Below are positions 8,617-17,321 of a DNA stretch of 46,217 nt, in pieces. The stretch covers positions 1-46,217 of the forward strand of contig WGBO01000041.1 of assembly GCA_015494295.1 (NCBI GenBank). Direction: 5' to 3'. This DNA is from Gammaproteobacteria bacterium (lineage in GTDB: Bacteria > Pseudomonadota > Gammaproteobacteria > DSM-19610). Numbering within the stretch: position 1 is the stretch's first letter; each line of letters starts with the position of its first letter. A program made the position numbers and the translations under genes. Under the pieces are notes generated by a model. It was given only the letters and a program-made list of their open reading frames with translations, had not been told where the DNA came from and searched no databases.

Positions 8617-10716
8617 CTAGAAACGAAAACCCTCGACGAGGGATTTCAGCTCGCTTGCGGTATCCTGCAACTGGCTGGCGACAGCTCCGGTACTGATCAG
8701 GGTGTCCGCGTTTTGCCGCGCGGCCTGTTTCAGCTCCGTGACGCCATCGGCGATGTCCGACGCGTTGCGTGTGTGAGACTGAATTCCGGCGCACAGGTGT
8801 TCTACGTGCGCGGAGAATTCTTCCAGGCCAGAGAGGATTGACGACAGGCAACCGCCAGCTTCACGCACGTCTTCCACGCTTTCCCGCATGCAGGCGCTGA
8901 ATGACTCCACTCCCATTACCGCCCCCGACATGGCAGACTGCATTTCCTTGACCATTCGCGTTATGTCCCAGGTCGATACTGCCGTCTGATCCGCCAGTCG
9001 GCGAATTTCCCTGGCCACAACAGAGAACCCGGCGCCGTACTCCCCTGCCTTTTCCGCCTCTATGGCAGCATTAAGAGACAGCAGATTGGTCTGGTCGGCG
9101 ACACGGTTGATCAGTTCGACAACGCCGTTGATGTTGTCCGCCTTTTCGTTGAGCGCCAGCAGTCTCGCACTTAGCGAGTCGGTCGATTTCACCAGCGTCT
9201 GAGCTGTCGATTCGAGCCGGCCAAGAACGTCATGGCCGCGGTCCGCACTCTGCGCCCCACGGGCCACGCTTTCCGCCATGGCCTCGATGGAATCCAGCAA
9301 GGCGCGTGAACTGTCGTGGATCGATCCGGCGCGGGCGTCGACCTCCTCGCTCGTTGCGCTCTGTTGGATCGCCGCCGCGCGCTGGGTATGCGTTACCGCC
9401 GAAAGCTCGGTAGCGGAACTTGCAAGCTGAAAACTGACCTCGGTAACGCGCCCGATCAACTCACCCAGGCTTCGCGTCATGGTGTCGATTCCCGAGGCCA
9501 GATCGCTTACCAGGGGTTCGCTGGAAGGAACGCTCAACCGCTGTGCGAGATCGCCCTTAGCAACCTGGTTCACCACGGCCAGCATGCGTCGGACCGCATC
9601 ATTCAGCATCTCGTTGCGATGCCTCTCCTGGTCCAGGCTTTGCTGGATATGCTCCGCCATGCCGTCGAAGGTGACGCCAATCTCACCGATCTCGTCGCGA
9701 GCGGACAGGCCGGTTCGAACGCTGGTGTCACCCTCACCAAACCGGCGCACCGCGGCGTGAACCCGGGAGATCGGAACGAACACCCGGCGTAACTGGATAT
9801 GCTGAAAGACGAGCAGCGCGAGGATAACAGTGGCCGCGATGGTCCATGATTTATGTCGGATCGCGAGCTGTCCGGCGATCATGTCGCTGGCATCGACAAA
9901 AGCCAGCAATCTGACCTCGGAAGCAACAGCGCCGTCCAGGAGTGTGGAACCTATCCGGTACCACTTGCCACCGATCTCCCGGGTCATCATCCACTCGCCA
10001 TCGCCGGTGTGCGCCGGGGCGTGCGAATCGGGTATGCCACTCCCCCGACCGTAGGCATTTCCGTCAATGTCGACCAATGCCGCCTGCGCACGGTACAAGC
10101 TGGAAAACCGCCGCAGGGCATGTGAAAGATCACTCGCCACGCGCAGGGCGCCGACCACATTCCCCGCCACACGCAAGGGGACAGCGACCGAGAGAAAGGG
10201 ACCCTGTCCGGGCAAAACCTCGATTCGGCTCAAGATCGTATCGGCCCGCAACGCGTCTCGAACGCTTCCTGTTCCGGCGACCGCTTCGTCGACATGCGTG
10301 CTGAACAACAGCGTGCCGTTGGCCGCGACGATATCAAGCCGGTTGAAAATCGCATCGGAAAGAAAATCGAAGTTGTCGCGGGCGATGGCGGTGACCCGCC
10401 CCGCGTCCCGTTCCATTGCATTGAGCAAAAGCCGGTCCCCGGCGAGTTGGGCTGCCAACAGCGATAACTGGCTGCGATGGTTGTCGACGATGCTGTTCCA
10501 CAGAGCGCCCTGGGCGCGCAATTGCGCCGACTTCGCTTGTTCCTGTTCTATCGAGAGAATGTTTCGATGCGCATGGAACAAAGTCAGCGTGATGAACAAG
10601 GCCATAAGCACTACGATCAATCGTAACCTGAGTTCCAGCCTCAATCGTTTTCCGTGTTGCATATCCCGTCGCCAGATCCAGAATCCCGCTGGCTTCAGGG
10701 GCAACTTTGATGCCAT
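8617..10716 (-). CDS. Methyl-accepting chemotaxis protein with a WspA-like signalling tip
   Basis: The product is about 699 residues. A transmembrane helix ([17 protein letters not shown]) is followed by a periplasmic region of about 240 residues that looks Cache-like ([39 protein letters not shown]). Next come a second helix ([18 protein letters not shown]), a HAMP domain and a cytoplasmic coiled coil. The hairpin tip reads [20 protein letters not shown], continuing [20 protein letters not shown], then [15 protein letters not shown]. This is nearly the tip of the WspA receptor at 31-33 kb and differs from ordinary DIAxQTNLLALNAAIEAARAG receptors. The start is uncertain: TTG 10728, ATG 10716 and ATG 10662 are all in frame and none has a well-spaced ribosome binding site. 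Confidence 0.9.
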   Translation of the reverse strand: MASKLPLKPAGFWIWRRDMQHGKRLRLELRLRLIVVLMALFITLTLFHAHRNILSIEQEQAKSAQLRAQGALWNSIVDNHRSQLSLLAAQLAGDRLLLNAMERDAGRVTAIARDNFDFLSDAIFNRLDIVAANGTLLFSTHVDEAVAGTGSVRDALRADTILSRIEVLPGQGPFLSVAVPLRVAGNVVGALRVASDLSHALRRFSSLYRAQAALVDIDGNAYGRGSGIPDSHAPAHTGDGEWMMTREIGGKWYRIGSTLLDGAVASEVRLLAFVDASDMIAGQLAIRHKSWTIAATVILALLVFQHIQLRRVFVPISRVHAAVRRFGEGDTSVRTGLSARDEIGEIGVTFDGMAEHIQQSLDQERHRNEMLNDAVRRMLAVVNQVAKGDLAQRLSVPSSEPLVSDLASGIDTMTRSLGELIGRVTEVSFQLASSATELSAVTHTQRAAAIQQSATSEEVDARAGSIHDSSRALLDSIEAMAESVARGAQSADRGHDVLGRLESTAQTLVKSTDSLSARLLALNEKADNINGVVELINRVADQTNLLSLNAAIEAEKAGEYGAGFSVVAREIRRLADQTAVSTWDITRMVKEMQSAMSGAVMGVESFSACMRESVEDVREAGGCLSSILSGLEEFSAHVEHLCAGIQSHTRNASDIADGVTELKQAARQNADTLISTGAVASQLQDTASELKSLVEGFRF

Positions 10717-11022
10717 TACCTCGTGCAAGACACAAAACCGTGAGCTATCCGTGCCTTAGACAGCGGCGCTTTGACCGAGCCGATACCGCGTCACGCAACG
10801 GGTGCCGCAATACCGTCACGATCAGGTTCAACAAGCACGTAGAAATCGTCAATAAACTATCGTTTTTTGTATCTTAAGTTACGTTGTTTTTGTTATTTAA
10901 CAGCACATTAAAGCATTCCGGCTTTCGTCCGATGACAACATGCGCATTGTGACCGGGCCGGCCCACTGCAATGCGAAACACGATCGACTCATTGAGTGAT
11001 GAAACGCACAAGGCAAGCCAAT
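10717..11022. other. Divergent intergenic region, AT-rich centre
   Basis: About 306 bases lie between the divergent chemoreceptor and the Sel1-repeat gene. The centre (10850-10915) is AT-rich with runs of T. A plus-strand sigma-28-like promoter is listed separately. No small ORF with a ribosome binding site or RNA gene is evident. Confidence 0.45.
10909..10935 (+). promoter_or_regulatory. Candidate sigma-28 (FliA-type) promoter
   Basis: TAAAGCAT at 10909-10916 and TCCGATGA at 10928-10935 are separated by exactly 11 nt. The consensus is TAAAGTTT-N11-GCCGATAA; each half matches 6 of 8 positions and the spacing is exact. It points toward the Sel1-repeat gene, about 90 nt downstream, and not toward the chemoreceptor, where such a promoter would be more expected. 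Confidence 0.35.
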
Positions 11023-12177
11023 ATGCACAAGACTACGGACGGATCCGTTTTATCCCCCTCTTCCATCCTGAAGATGATTCTGCTGGCTATTCCTCTTGCG
11101 GCGCCGGTAGCGTCGACAACAGCTGAAGAAGATGTTTCGACCCGGACACACGAACTCTCGGAAAAGATTCTTGAACGAAAACTGCTTCGCGCACGCGCCG
11201 GTGACGCCTCGGCCCAACTGGACGTCGCGAAACGTTTCGAAGCCGGGAAAGGCTGTACGCCGGACGGCAGCCGCGCCTACCACTGGTATCTGATGGCCGC
11301 ACAGCAGGGACTCGCGGACGCGCAATACCGGCTGGCATTGTTGCTGCAGTCCGGGAAAGACGTCGAAAAGGATGACGACGCGGCGCTCAGATGGTTGTCC
11401 CGCGCTGCCGAACAAGGTCATCCGGCGGCCAGCGCCCGACTGGCGGAAGTGGAAAAACGCCGCGCCGAAGCGCGCGAGCGTGAAAAAAAACGCCTGGCGC
11501 GCGCCAGCAAGCCACGCAACAAGCCCGCCGCAAATTTGCGCCGGAAACCCGGGAAGGAAACCGCAAGCGCACCGCAACAGGCTCCAGTGCGAAATGCGTC
11601 GGCCACGCGGATCAAACCACACCAGCAACCGGCCCCGAAAACGCCGAAAGCCCATCCTGCATCGCCGGTCTTGCCCGTTCCCGCACCTCTTGCCGTCACC
11701 ACCCCGCCTGCACCAGGGCCCGAACCTGTCTTTGACGCGGCACGGCTGCTGGCGAGCATAAAATCCTCAAACTGGCAGACGCGGGGAGTCGCAGTGGATT
11801 TCCTCCCTTCCCGGCGGGCACGCTGCGTCATGCAGGGCGACGGCCTGCTCTGCTTTACCGGCGAACGCGACGTGCTTGTCGGCGAGCACAGCCTGCGATA
11901 CATGGTTCGCTCCACCATCACAACAGGCGAGCACGGCGACATTGTTATCCGTTACCGCTTTCAGGTCACCCGCGTGCGTGATCGTGACGACCGCCTGACG
12001 CCCTTCCAGGGTCCCGACCAACCCGAGGCGCGCAAAGGTTGGCAACGAGACCTGGTATACCACTGCAAGACCAGCAAGCCAGATACTCTTGACTGCGAAA
12101 CCAGTCAGGGAAGCCACTTCAAGTTACAACGTGCCCCATCCACACGTACGGCCGCCAATGGCGAGGATACGGCATGA
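11023..12177 (+). CDS. Secreted Sel1-repeat protein
   Basis: The product is 384 residues from ATG 11023, chosen because AAGG lies 9 nt upstream; GTG 10996 and ATG 10999 are in-frame alternatives. A hydrophobic signal segment (ILKMILLAIPLAAPVAS) precedes two Sel1-type repeats: ASAQLDVAKRFEAGKG with RAYHWYLMAAQQGLADAQYR, then AALRWLSRAAEQGHPAASAR. A long Lys/Arg/Pro/Ala-rich linker follows, then a C-terminal domain of about 130 residues with a Cys pair (CVMQGDGLLC) that I do not recognise. Sel1 repeats usually mediate protein contacts. The stop overlaps the next start (ATGA), so the two genes are coupled and probably act together in the envelope. Confidence 0.82.
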   Translation: MHKTTDGSVLSPSSILKMILLAIPLAAPVASTTAEEDVSTRTHELSEKILERKLLRARAGDASAQLDVAKRFEAGKGCTPDGSRAYHWYLMAAQQGLADAQYRLALLLQSGKDVEKDDDAALRWLSRAAEQGHPAASARLAEVEKRRAEAREREKKRLARASKPRNKPAANLRRKPGKETASAPQQAPVRNASATRIKPHQQPAPKTPKAHPASPVLPVPAPLAVTTPPAPGPEPVFDAARLLASIKSSNWQTRGVAVDFLPSRRARCVMQGDGLLCFTGERDVLVGEHSLRYMVRSTITTGEHGDIVIRYRFQVTRVRDRDDRLTPFQGPDQPEARKGWQRDLVYHCKTSKPDTLDCETSQGSHFKLQRAPSTRTAANGEDTA

Positions 12178-13541
12178 ACAAGGCAACAGCTCACCGCGGT
12201 CAAACACAATGCGGATACTCCCGCGCAACCAACGTACTTGCTCTAATGCTGGCGGCCGCAAGCCTCGCGCTCCCCGCGCATGCCACGGGAACCTGTCCGG
12301 CCGGTTCTCCCGATGCCGAATCCTCCCTGGCTGAATTCGACCGCCGCATTGGCACCATGGACGACAGCGGATCTATCCATGAAAGCATCCACAAACAGCT
12401 CTGCGCCCGGGACAAGCTGTTCGCGTTTCTCACCGGGGAAAGCGGTTACGACTATGTCTCCTGTTTTATCGAGGAAAAGGATGCGCACCGGTTCTGGAAT
12501 ACAGACCATACCTCTAGCCGAAAGATGCTCTCGGATTTCCGCCTCGCCTGCGCCCGCTGGGCGAACGACCGCTACCGGAGTCTGTTGAACCGGATCGCAG
12601 CGCGTGGGCAAGTAATCGGCAAAATCGGGAACAAGATGGCACCGGCCTCCGCCGCTCACCCAAAAACGGCCATAAAGACTCCGCCCGCCGCGGCGCCGAA
12701 AACTTCGCCCGCCACGATCAGGGAACGCGCGCAACAGGCAATCCGCGAGGCAATGGGTGGAGGCGGCCCGAGTCAGAAACACACCATGCTGCAATGGAAC
12801 AGTGATGCCGGCGGAACCCCATACCCTGCTGAATTGTCAGCCTGGCTGCTCTCACTCGATCTGGATACGGAACACAGCTCCCCCGCCATGCATGCCAGGA
12901 ACCACCTGGACGACATGCTGGGAACGCCCCGCGTCAGCAAAGTAAGCCCGGCGGCGAACCCGAACGCCTACCGTGTGACAATACGCTCGCAACGAATGGA
13001 TTTTGCGCTGGAAGGCTGGGTGGAAGGCGACCATGCGCCGTCCCCGAACAGCAAGGTCTGGGTTCTGTTCAGGCACGAAGGAAAGGCACTGCTGCCAGTT
13101 GCCGCCGTGCTCCACGACGACCAACGGGTGTTTCGTACTGTACGAATCGGGGGTAAGCCCCTGAGTTTGAAAACACCGCCCGAAAATGGCGGTACGCGAC
13201 TGGAAGACCGGAGAGACGGATTGCGCCTGAAGATTCGCTGTGTCCCGCAAGGCGGCGGCCGGACCAGTCCGCTGGGGAGCTGCCTGCGTCCAGACGGAGA
13301 AATACGGATTCTGGACAGTTCAACAGAAAAGCAGTTGCGCTACGACTCGCTGCCACGCAGCCAGCGCGAGATCCAGATAGAGCTTCACCCACCCTTCCTG
13401 CTACTGGGCCGAACCGGTGGAGGGAACCGGCTGGGAGAACTTGAAACGATCATCACCCGCCCCGGTCAAGAATCCCGGGAACCAGTATACAAACACCGCG
13501 CCATCGCGCGTCACGACAACATTTTCGTCTATTCGGAGTAA
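12174..13541 (+). CDS. Secreted protein of unknown function, coupled to the Sel1-repeat gene
   Basis: The 455-residue product has a signal peptide (VLALMLAAASLALPAHA, cleavage near residue 37). The N-terminal domain has three or four Cys (TCPAGSP, KQLCARDK, VSCFIEEK, RLACARWAND) and is probably helical. A Pro/Ala/Lys linker of about 160-180 leads to a C-terminal domain of about 250 residues rich in beta strands, with another Cys pair (IRCVPQGGG, GSCLRPDG). I do not recognise the family. Its start overlaps the preceding stop by 4 nt. The shared plan with its partner (signal peptide, basic linker, Cys-containing C-terminal domain) suggests two parts of one envelope complex (inference). Confidence 0.75.
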   Translation: MNKATAHRGQTQCGYSRATNVLALMLAAASLALPAHATGTCPAGSPDAESSLAEFDRRIGTMDDSGSIHESIHKQLCARDKLFAFLTGESGYDYVSCFIEEKDAHRFWNTDHTSSRKMLSDFRLACARWANDRYRSLLNRIAARGQVIGKIGNKMAPASAAHPKTAIKTPPAAAPKTSPATIRERAQQAIREAMGGGGPSQKHTMLQWNSDAGGTPYPAELSAWLLSLDLDTEHSSPAMHARNHLDDMLGTPRVSKVSPAANPNAYRVTIRSQRMDFALEGWVEGDHAPSPNSKVWVLFRHEGKALLPVAAVLHDDQRVFRTVRIGGKPLSLKTPPENGGTRLEDRRDGLRLKIRCVPQGGGRTSPLGSCLRPDGEIRILDSSTEKQLRYDSLPRSQREIQIELHPPFLLLGRTGGGNRLGELETIITRPGQESREPVYKHRAIARHDNIFVYSE

Positions 13542-13622
13542 ATGGACAATTGACCGCCCCTACCGGCCAGCCCGCCGGACGCGGCATTCGCTCAACACAC
13601 GTCACGACCAAAGGAGAAAGAA

Positions 13623-14741
13623 ATGAAACATACACAAGGATACAAGCTGATCGGTGCTGCCCTGGCGCTTGCCCTTAGTCAGAATGCCAGTGCCATCGAC
13701 CTCAAGTGGAGCGGTTTCCTCAACATGATTGGCGCGCGGAGCGACGATCCCAGGCTGTACCTCCATGACGAAGGGAATATCGACGACAATGGAAGTTTCG
13801 AAGAGTCCACGCTTGGTCTCAACGCCATTATAACTGTCAGCGACCGCCTGACTATCGCCGCGCAAATCGCCAACGCACCGGGCACGGACTCCATCGACTT
13901 CGACTGGGGCTTTGGGACCTACAACCTGAACGATAGCTGGTCGGTCAAGGCCGGGCGCGTCAAGTTTCCGGGCATGCTGGTTTCGGAATACGTCCGCGTC
14001 GGCTACGCCTACCCGTGGATCCGCCCGCCGGAAGCGGTGTACGCCACCAACATGGCGGCGCCGGCCATGGGCCTGGACGCCTATGACGGCGGCGCCCTGA
14101 CCTACCAGGCATACGGCGACAATTTCGATTACTCAGCGGAGATCTATGGCGGCGGCCGCGCTACTGACATGATGGATTTCGACAAGATGTACGGCGTGGT
14201 GCTGCGCGCCAGCAGCGATATCGTCACGCTGGTGGGCAGTGCAAACTGGTCCACCATGGCGATCCCAAATGGTATGGATCCAATGATGGCGGCGATGATG
14301 ACAGATATCGCAGACCAGGACATGCTGATGCTGAACGTGGGCATGAACGTCGACTGGAACGATATCGTGATCTACACCGAGTACGTCCGCTCCGAATCGG
14401 ACTTCATCAACGGCTCCGGAAACACCGACAGCTTGGATATTACGAGCTGGTACGCGACGCTGGGGTATCGTCTGGGCGATTTCATGCCACATCTGACCTA
14501 CCAGTCCCTCAACCACTCCAACGGTGGACTGGAGCAAACAAGCGTCACGGCGGGCCTTCGCTATGAACTCGGCCGCAGCACGGCGCTGAAGCTGGAATTT
14601 CAACGCATCGAACCGGAAGTCGCAAGGGCGGGCGCCAATATCCCGATCATGGCCAAAAACCAGTATGGGCTGTTCGAACACATGACCGCGCCGTCGGACA
14701 CGGTCGACATGTTCAGCATCGCGGTCAACTTCACCTTCTAG
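13623..14741 (+). CDS. Outer-membrane porin-like beta-barrel protein
   Basis: The 372-residue product has a signal peptide ending LSQNASA and a good ribosome binding site (AAAGGAG). It then alternates short amphipathic strands and ends NFTF with a terminal aromatic, the classic Bam-recognised C-terminus of a beta barrel. Segments such as SWSVKAGRVKFPGMLVSEY resemble gammaproteobacterial porins found beside PstS-like genes. An unusual Met-rich stretch lies around 212-238 (MDPMMAAMMTDIADQDMLML). The next gene, a PstS-like protein, begins 10 bp downstream, so the two form an operon. The substrate cannot be read from sequence. Confidence 0.82.
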   Translation: MKHTQGYKLIGAALALALSQNASAIDLKWSGFLNMIGARSDDPRLYLHDEGNIDDNGSFEESTLGLNAIITVSDRLTIAAQIANAPGTDSIDFDWGFGTYNLNDSWSVKAGRVKFPGMLVSEYVRVGYAYPWIRPPEAVYATNMAAPAMGLDAYDGGALTYQAYGDNFDYSAEIYGGGRATDMMDFDKMYGVVLRASSDIVTLVGSANWSTMAIPNGMDPMMAAMMTDIADQDMLMLNVGMNVDWNDIVIYTEYVRSESDFINGSGNTDSLDITSWYATLGYRLGDFMPHLTYQSLNHSNGGLEQTSVTAGLRYELGRSTALKLEFQRIEPEVARAGANIPIMAKNQYGLFEHMTAPSDTVDMFSIAVNFTF

Positions 14742-14751
14742 GGCTCGCGTC

Positions 14752-15186
14752 ATGAAACTTTCCGCAAATATTGCACAATCACTTGCATTGCTGGGAATGA
14801 TGCTTTGCGCCGGCCTGTGCCGGGCGGAGCTGGCTATCATCGCCCATCCGGACAACCCTGAGCCAGCCCTGACGCTGACGCAGGTAAAACGAATATACCT
14901 GGCGAAGTCAAGGACGTTTCCCCAGGGGGGCGTCGTCCGGCTGGCAGACCAGAGGGAGGGCTCGCCGGCGCGCCGGGAATTCATTTCAAAGGTGCTGAAA
15001 AAGCGGGAAAAGCAGCTCAGCACCTACTGGTCAAAAATGGTATTCACCGGCCGTGGCACCCCGCCGGAGGTCGTGGGCACGGATAACGAGGTCAAACAGT
15101 GGGTAATCAAACACCCGGACTCACTGGCCTATATCGATGCCAGCAAGGTCGACGACACCATAAAGGTTCTGTTGCTGGTTCCCTGA
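14752..15186 (+). CDS. Small PstS-like periplasmic substrate-binding protein
   Basis: The 144-residue product has a signal peptide ending GLCRA. The body matches the short phosphate-binding-like family: LTLTQVKRIYLAKSRTFPQG, then a REFISKVLKK segment, STYWSKMVFTGRGTPP, and a Gly/Ala-poor C-terminal lobe ending SLAYIDASKVDDTIKVLLLV. It is about half the length of a true PstS, so it is a single-lobe-like relative whose ligand may not be phosphate. No PstCAB permease genes are near. It follows the porin gene closely, and the two are often found together (recollection). A strong hairpin lies just after it. Confidence 0.82.
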   Translation: MKLSANIAQSLALLGMMLCAGLCRAELAIIAHPDNPEPALTLTQVKRIYLAKSRTFPQGGVVRLADQREGSPARREFISKVLKKREKQLSTYWSKMVFTGRGTPPEVVGTDNEVKQWVIKHPDSLAYIDASKVDDTIKVLLLVP

Positions 15187-15201
15187 ACAGCGGCATGCAG
15201 A

Positions 15202-15231
15202 CCGCCGCGGGACAGGAGTGTTCCGCGGCGG
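15202..15231 (+). terminator. Hairpin after the porin/PstS-like operon
   Basis: CCGCCGCGG at 15202-15210 pairs perfectly with CCGCGGCGG at 15223-15231, extended by one A-T and one G-T pair, around an 8-nt loop. No T-tract follows, so it is either a Rho-assisted end or an mRNA 3'-protecting structure and not a textbook intrinsic terminator. Confidence 0.5.
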
Positions 15232-15357
15232 AATCCTGATTATGCGGATTCTGTAACGACAATCACTGACAGGAAACCTGCCACGGACTATGTTGCACGT
15301 CTGATATCGAATATGCACGACGCATGTTCGCGACGGATCACCAAAGGAGCACAGCAC

Positions 15358-16365
15358 ATGTCCGCATACTTCCGCTTTCCCACCCTGTTATCGGCCATCC
15401 TGTTTCTTGCCCTGACGCACCCCTTGCAGGCCATGGCTGACAAGGAGGATGGCGACAAACATCACCGTGCATCCGAAAAACTGAAAGATGGACTGAGCAT
15501 CATGGTGCTCGGCTCGGGAGGACCCGTTGCGAATGAAAAGCGTGTCAGCGCCGGCTACCTCGTGTTCACCGACCGCACGCCGCGCCTGCTGATCGACGTA
15601 GGCGGCGGCGTGTTCCACCGTATTGGACAGTCCGGCATCAACATCGGCGGCATCGAACATATCCTGTTCTCGCACATGCACATGGACCACACCGGTGGCC
15701 TGACCCCCGTACTCGCCATGTCGTTCTTCCATAATGCCGCCAGGGGAATCGTACGCACCGCACCGTACGGTTTCATCGGCCCCGGCACGAATGCCGCCTC
15801 CCCTTTTCCCGCTCTGGATCACTACATTGACGGACACTATGCCGGCGATGGCGGCCTGGAACGTTACCTGGCGGGCTTCCCGGTGGCGCTCGGGGCTGGC
15901 AGCTTCCGCTACAAGACCCTGACCGTGCCACCCGACACATCCCTGCCGATGTCGGTCGTCCTGCAGGATGATGACGGTCTGGTCGTGAAGGCGATTGCCG
16001 TGCATCATGGCCCTGTCCCGGCGCTGGCCTACCGCGTGGAGTACAAGGGTAAAAGCATCGTCTATTCCGGCGACACCACGAGCAAGACGGACAACATGAT
16101 TGATCTGTCCCGCGATGCCGACCTCTTGATCTATGACACGGCAATTCTCGACGACACACCACCGCCCTTCATAAACCTTCATACCACACCCACCCGCATA
16201 GGTGAAGTGGCCACCGAATCGGGCGCCCGCAACTTGCTGTTGTCCCATATCACCGGCATCACCGAACCGGCGCTGGACAGGGTACGTCGCGTTATTCGCG
16301 GACAGGGATTCCACGGTAAGCTAAACGTCGCCCGCGACCTGCAAATTCTCAATCTCGGCGACTGA
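15358..16365 (+). CDS. Periplasmic metallo-beta-lactamase-fold hydrolase
   Basis: The 335-residue product starts at ATG 15358 behind AAGGAG; an in-frame ATG at 15313 would bury the signal peptide. The leader ends HPLQAMA, so the enzyme is exported. The metal-site motif is SHMHMDHTGG (His106, His108, Asp110, His111). Further ligands are likely in AVHHGPVPALAYR, VYSGDTTS and LLLSHITG. The order and spacing resemble the RNase Z/arylsulfatase-like branch, but with a signal peptide its substrate is probably a small periplasmic ester or thioester and not RNA (inference). It has its own upstream gap of about 170 bp. Confidence 0.85.
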   Translation: MSAYFRFPTLLSAILFLALTHPLQAMADKEDGDKHHRASEKLKDGLSIMVLGSGGPVANEKRVSAGYLVFTDRTPRLLIDVGGGVFHRIGQSGINIGGIEHILFSHMHMDHTGGLTPVLAMSFFHNAARGIVRTAPYGFIGPGTNAASPFPALDHYIDGHYAGDGGLERYLAGFPVALGAGSFRYKTLTVPPDTSLPMSVVLQDDDGLVVKAIAVHHGPVPALAYRVEYKGKSIVYSGDTTSKTDNMIDLSRDADLLIYDTAILDDTPPPFINLHTTPTRIGEVATESGARNLLLSHITGITEPALDRVRRVIRGQGFHGKLNVARDLQILNLGD

Positions 16366-16498
16366 ATGTGGGAGAAACCTGCGGCATCTGACCCAACGGA
16401 CTTGAATTTATCTCCAATATGTATTAGGGTAACCACCTACTATAACAAAATTAGTCCTGATATATGCAGGACACTCGCACGGCGGGAGAACGGACGTC

Positions 16499-17188
16499 AT
16501 GTTCATGGGGGCAGAACCCGATACAGAGTGGTTGCGCCAGTACCCACAACTTCAAAATCTGGAAGATCCGGCATGGCGGCAGGCGCTCCGGCATGTCGAC
16601 ATCATTGACGTGCCAGCGGGCACCACGGTTTTCAGACCCGGCGATCCGTGCGTTAACCTGTTGTTCCTGGTGGAAGGACAGGTTCGGGTCTACATGAGTG
16701 GCGACAACGGGCGCGAGATCGTCCTGTCTCACCTCAAGGGCGGAGATCTCTGTGTCTTCACCCTGACCTCGCTGCTGCAGGCTGCCGACTATTCGGCGGC
16801 AGCCGTCACGGAACAGAGCACCCGCGCCGCAACGCTGCCGGTCATGCATTTCCGGGAGTTATTCGCCTGCTCGCGCGGTTTTCAGGATTTCATCCTCCAC
16901 ACGATGGCGCAGCGCATGCATGAAACGCTCTTGCTGCTTCAGGAAATCGCCTTCGAAGGCCTTGAAATGCGGCTCGCATGCTACATACTTCGCCATACGG
17001 ACGGTATCGAGGGCGCGGCGATCGAACTCACGCACCAGCAGGTCGCCTCGGAAATTGGCACCACGCGGGAGATGGTCAGCCGTCTCCTCAAGGAGATGGA
17101 GCAGCGCGGGTGTGTTCGACTCAAGCGCAAGCGCATCGAACTCGTCGACGCGGACCGGCTCGAAACCCTCTCGTCGGGTTCCGGATAG
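16499..17188 (+). CDS. Crp/Fnr-family transcriptional regulator
   Basis: The 229-residue product has an N-terminal cyclic-nucleotide-binding-type barrel (VPAGTTVFRPGDPCVNLLFL, then EGQVRVYM), a dimer helix, and a C-terminal winged helix (ELTHQQVASEIGTTREMVSR, LLKEMEQRGCVRLKRKR). The four-Cys Fe-S pattern of Fnr is absent. Cys residues in GDPCVNLL, GGDLCVF and LFACSRGF are a possible redox or ligand site. The start is ATG 16499 behind GGGAG; ATG 16505 is an alternative. It lies just upstream of the DUF2892-type kinase and near the Rieske/molybdopterin operon, either of which could be a target (inference). An imperfect palindrome TAGG-N7-CCTA at 16425-16439 lies in its own promoter region. Confidence 0.88.
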   Translation: MFMGAEPDTEWLRQYPQLQNLEDPAWRQALRHVDIIDVPAGTTVFRPGDPCVNLLFLVEGQVRVYMSGDNGREIVLSHLKGGDLCVFTLTSLLQAADYSAAAVTEQSTRAATLPVMHFRELFACSRGFQDFILHTMAQRMHETLLLLQEIAFEGLEMRLACYILRHTDGIEGAAIELTHQQVASEIGTTREMVSRLLKEMEQRGCVRLKRKRIELVDADRLETLSSGSG

Positions 17189-17321
17189 CGTGACGGACAA
17201 TTCTTACCGATCGGCATGAAAAACCGCTGGCCGTCACTCTCACGCGCCAGCCTAATTAACCGGTTACCTGCCCTCAACGAGCAGGCAAACCCGTAACCCC
17301 ACAAACGGCAAGCCAGATCCA

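Noticed and set aside
10779..10786. GCCGATAC as a second sigma-28 -10 element
   Set aside because: No TAAA-like box lies at the required distance upstream.
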